A stretch of 16,205 bases of DNA from assembly GCA_002298965.1 (NCBI GenBank), contig DBMN01000122.1, forward strand, positions 1 to 16,205, given 5' to 3'. The notes beneath the pieces were generated by a model. That model did no database searches, was not told where the DNA came from, and saw only the letters and a list, made by a program, of their open reading frames with translations. Below, piece by piece: positions 15,573 through 16,205 of this stretch. The translations under genes were made by a program, and so were the position numbers. Each line of letters begins with the position of its first letter. Within the stretch, counting starts at the first letter, position 1. Source of the DNA: Rhizobiales bacterium UBA697 (GTDB lineage: Bacteria > Pseudomonadota > Alphaproteobacteria > Rhizobiales > Ancalomicrobiaceae).

Positions 15573-16205
15573 ATGAAGCTCTTCAAATTCCTCCGCGGGG
15601 ACGCCCCCGCGATCGAGCAGCAGGACGAAGACACCGCCCGTGTGACGCTCGTCGCGCCGATCGGCGGTCGCCTCGTCGAGCTCGACGAGGTGCCCGATCC
15701 CGTCTTCGCCGGGCGGATCCTCGGCGACGGCTTCGCCGTCGATCCGAGCGAGGGCGTGCTGCGGGCGCCCTTCGCCGGCGACGTGACCAGCGTGCACGCC
15801 GCCCGCCACGCCGTGACCCTGCGCGCTAGGAACGGCGCCGAGGTGCTGATGCACATCGGCGTCGACACCGTCGCCCTGGGCGGCAGAGGGTTCCGCACCC
15901 ATGTGAGCCAGGGCGACCGGGTGCGGGCGGGCGATCCGCTCGTCACTTTCGATGCGGCGACGCTGCGCGCCTCGGTGCCCTCCCTCGCCATCCCGGTCAT
16001 CCTGACCGACGGCGACGGCTTCGTCATCGAAGCGCGTGCCGCGACCGGCACCGTCGCCGCCGGCGAGCGCTGCTGCGTGCTCGTTCCGCGCGCCGCCGCC
16101 GAGCCGGAAGAGCCGAGCGTCGACACCGCCGCCGGCGAGACGATCGTCCGCCGCGTCGCGGAAGTCTCCGACCCCTTCGGCATGCATGCCCGGCCCGCCG
16201 GCATC
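15573..16205 (+). CDS. EIIA(Glc)-HPr fusion, probably continuing into PTS Enzyme I (cut by the right edge)
   Basis: The window holds the first 211 codons, open to the edge. Residues about 20-170 are an EIIA of the Glc/Crr type: APIGG, then His79 and His94 (in LMHIGVDTV) spaced 15 apart like the two active histidines of the E. coli protein. After a short Ala/Pro/Glu linker (about 172-188) an HPr domain begins, with GMHARPAG and phospho-His205. Proteins with this order usually go on to Enzyme I, making a complete EIIA-HPr-EI phosphorelay in one chain (FruB/NagF-like design); the EI part is inferred, not seen. The ATG at 15573 follows GGGAG. The gap from the hydrolase is 41 bases. It would supply the phosphate needed by EIIBC. 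Confidence 0.9.
   Translation, partial: MKLFKFLRGDAPAIEQQDEDTARVTLVAPIGGRLVELDEVPDPVFAGRILGDGFAVDPSEGVLRAPFAGDVTSVHAARHAVTLRARNGAEVLMHIGVDTVALGGRGFRTHVSQGDRVRAGDPLVTFDAATLRASVPSLAIPVILTDGDGFVIEARAATGTVAAGERCCVLVPRAAAEPEEPSVDTAAGETIVRRVAEVSDPFGMHARPAGI

Noticed and set aside
1..16205. CRISPR arrays, insertion sequences or rRNA genes
   Set aside because: I saw no regularly spaced repeats, transposase motifs, terminal inverted repeats or rRNA sequence.

Overview
The window is about two-thirds G+C, with G or C at nearly every third codon position. Its gene content (a SUV3-type helicase with a long tail, an Omp2-type porin starting with the ADLARKAP/VRVCDAYGAGYFYIPG pattern, LeuC, a tRNA-Thr) points to an alphaproteobacterium, most likely of the order Hyphomicrobiales (Rhizobiales). 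The order is an inference from protein style and is not proven by the sequence.

Layout. 1-2974 (minus): a SUV3-like ATP-dependent helicase whose C-terminus runs off the left edge. 3371-3396: a strong terminator. 3423-4826 (minus): leuC, the large subunit of isopropylmalate isomerase. 5039-5114 (plus): tRNA-Thr(CGT) with an encoded CCA end. 5115-5816: mostly non-coding, with one possible 38-residue protein gene on the minus strand and an AT-rich stretch with two dyads before the next gene. 5817-7514 (plus): a methyl-accepting chemotaxis protein. 7718-9244 (plus): a membrane-bound HD-GYP protein, a probable cyclic-di-GMP phosphodiesterase. 9298-10281 (minus): an AraC-family regulator converging on it, with a terminator overlapping its stop codon. 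10282-11315: about 1 kb with only one doubtful ORF, and a perfect operator-like palindrome. 11316-12494 (plus): an Omp2-type porin. 12667 to the right edge (plus): a sugar phosphotransferase (PTS) operon made of a sucrose-type EIIBC (scrA-like), a GH32 sucrose-6-phosphate hydrolase (scrB-like) and the start of a fused EIIA(Glc)-HPr protein that very probably continues into Enzyme I.

How the right half works together. The sequence suggests a self-contained uptake cassette. The porin would pass sugar through the outer membrane. EIIBC would import and phosphorylate it, using phosphate relayed by the EIIA-HPr(-EI) fusion. The GH32 enzyme would then split the phosphorylated sugar. A near-identical 19-base element (17 of 19 bases), containing TGGTATCGATACCA in its perfect form, lies upstream of the porin and immediately upstream of the EIIBC gene. 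One regulator, probably of the LacI type, may therefore control both; no gene for it is visible here. Sugar-transporting PTS operons are uncommon in alphaproteobacteria, most of which carry only the regulatory PTS, so this cassette is the most interesting system in the window.
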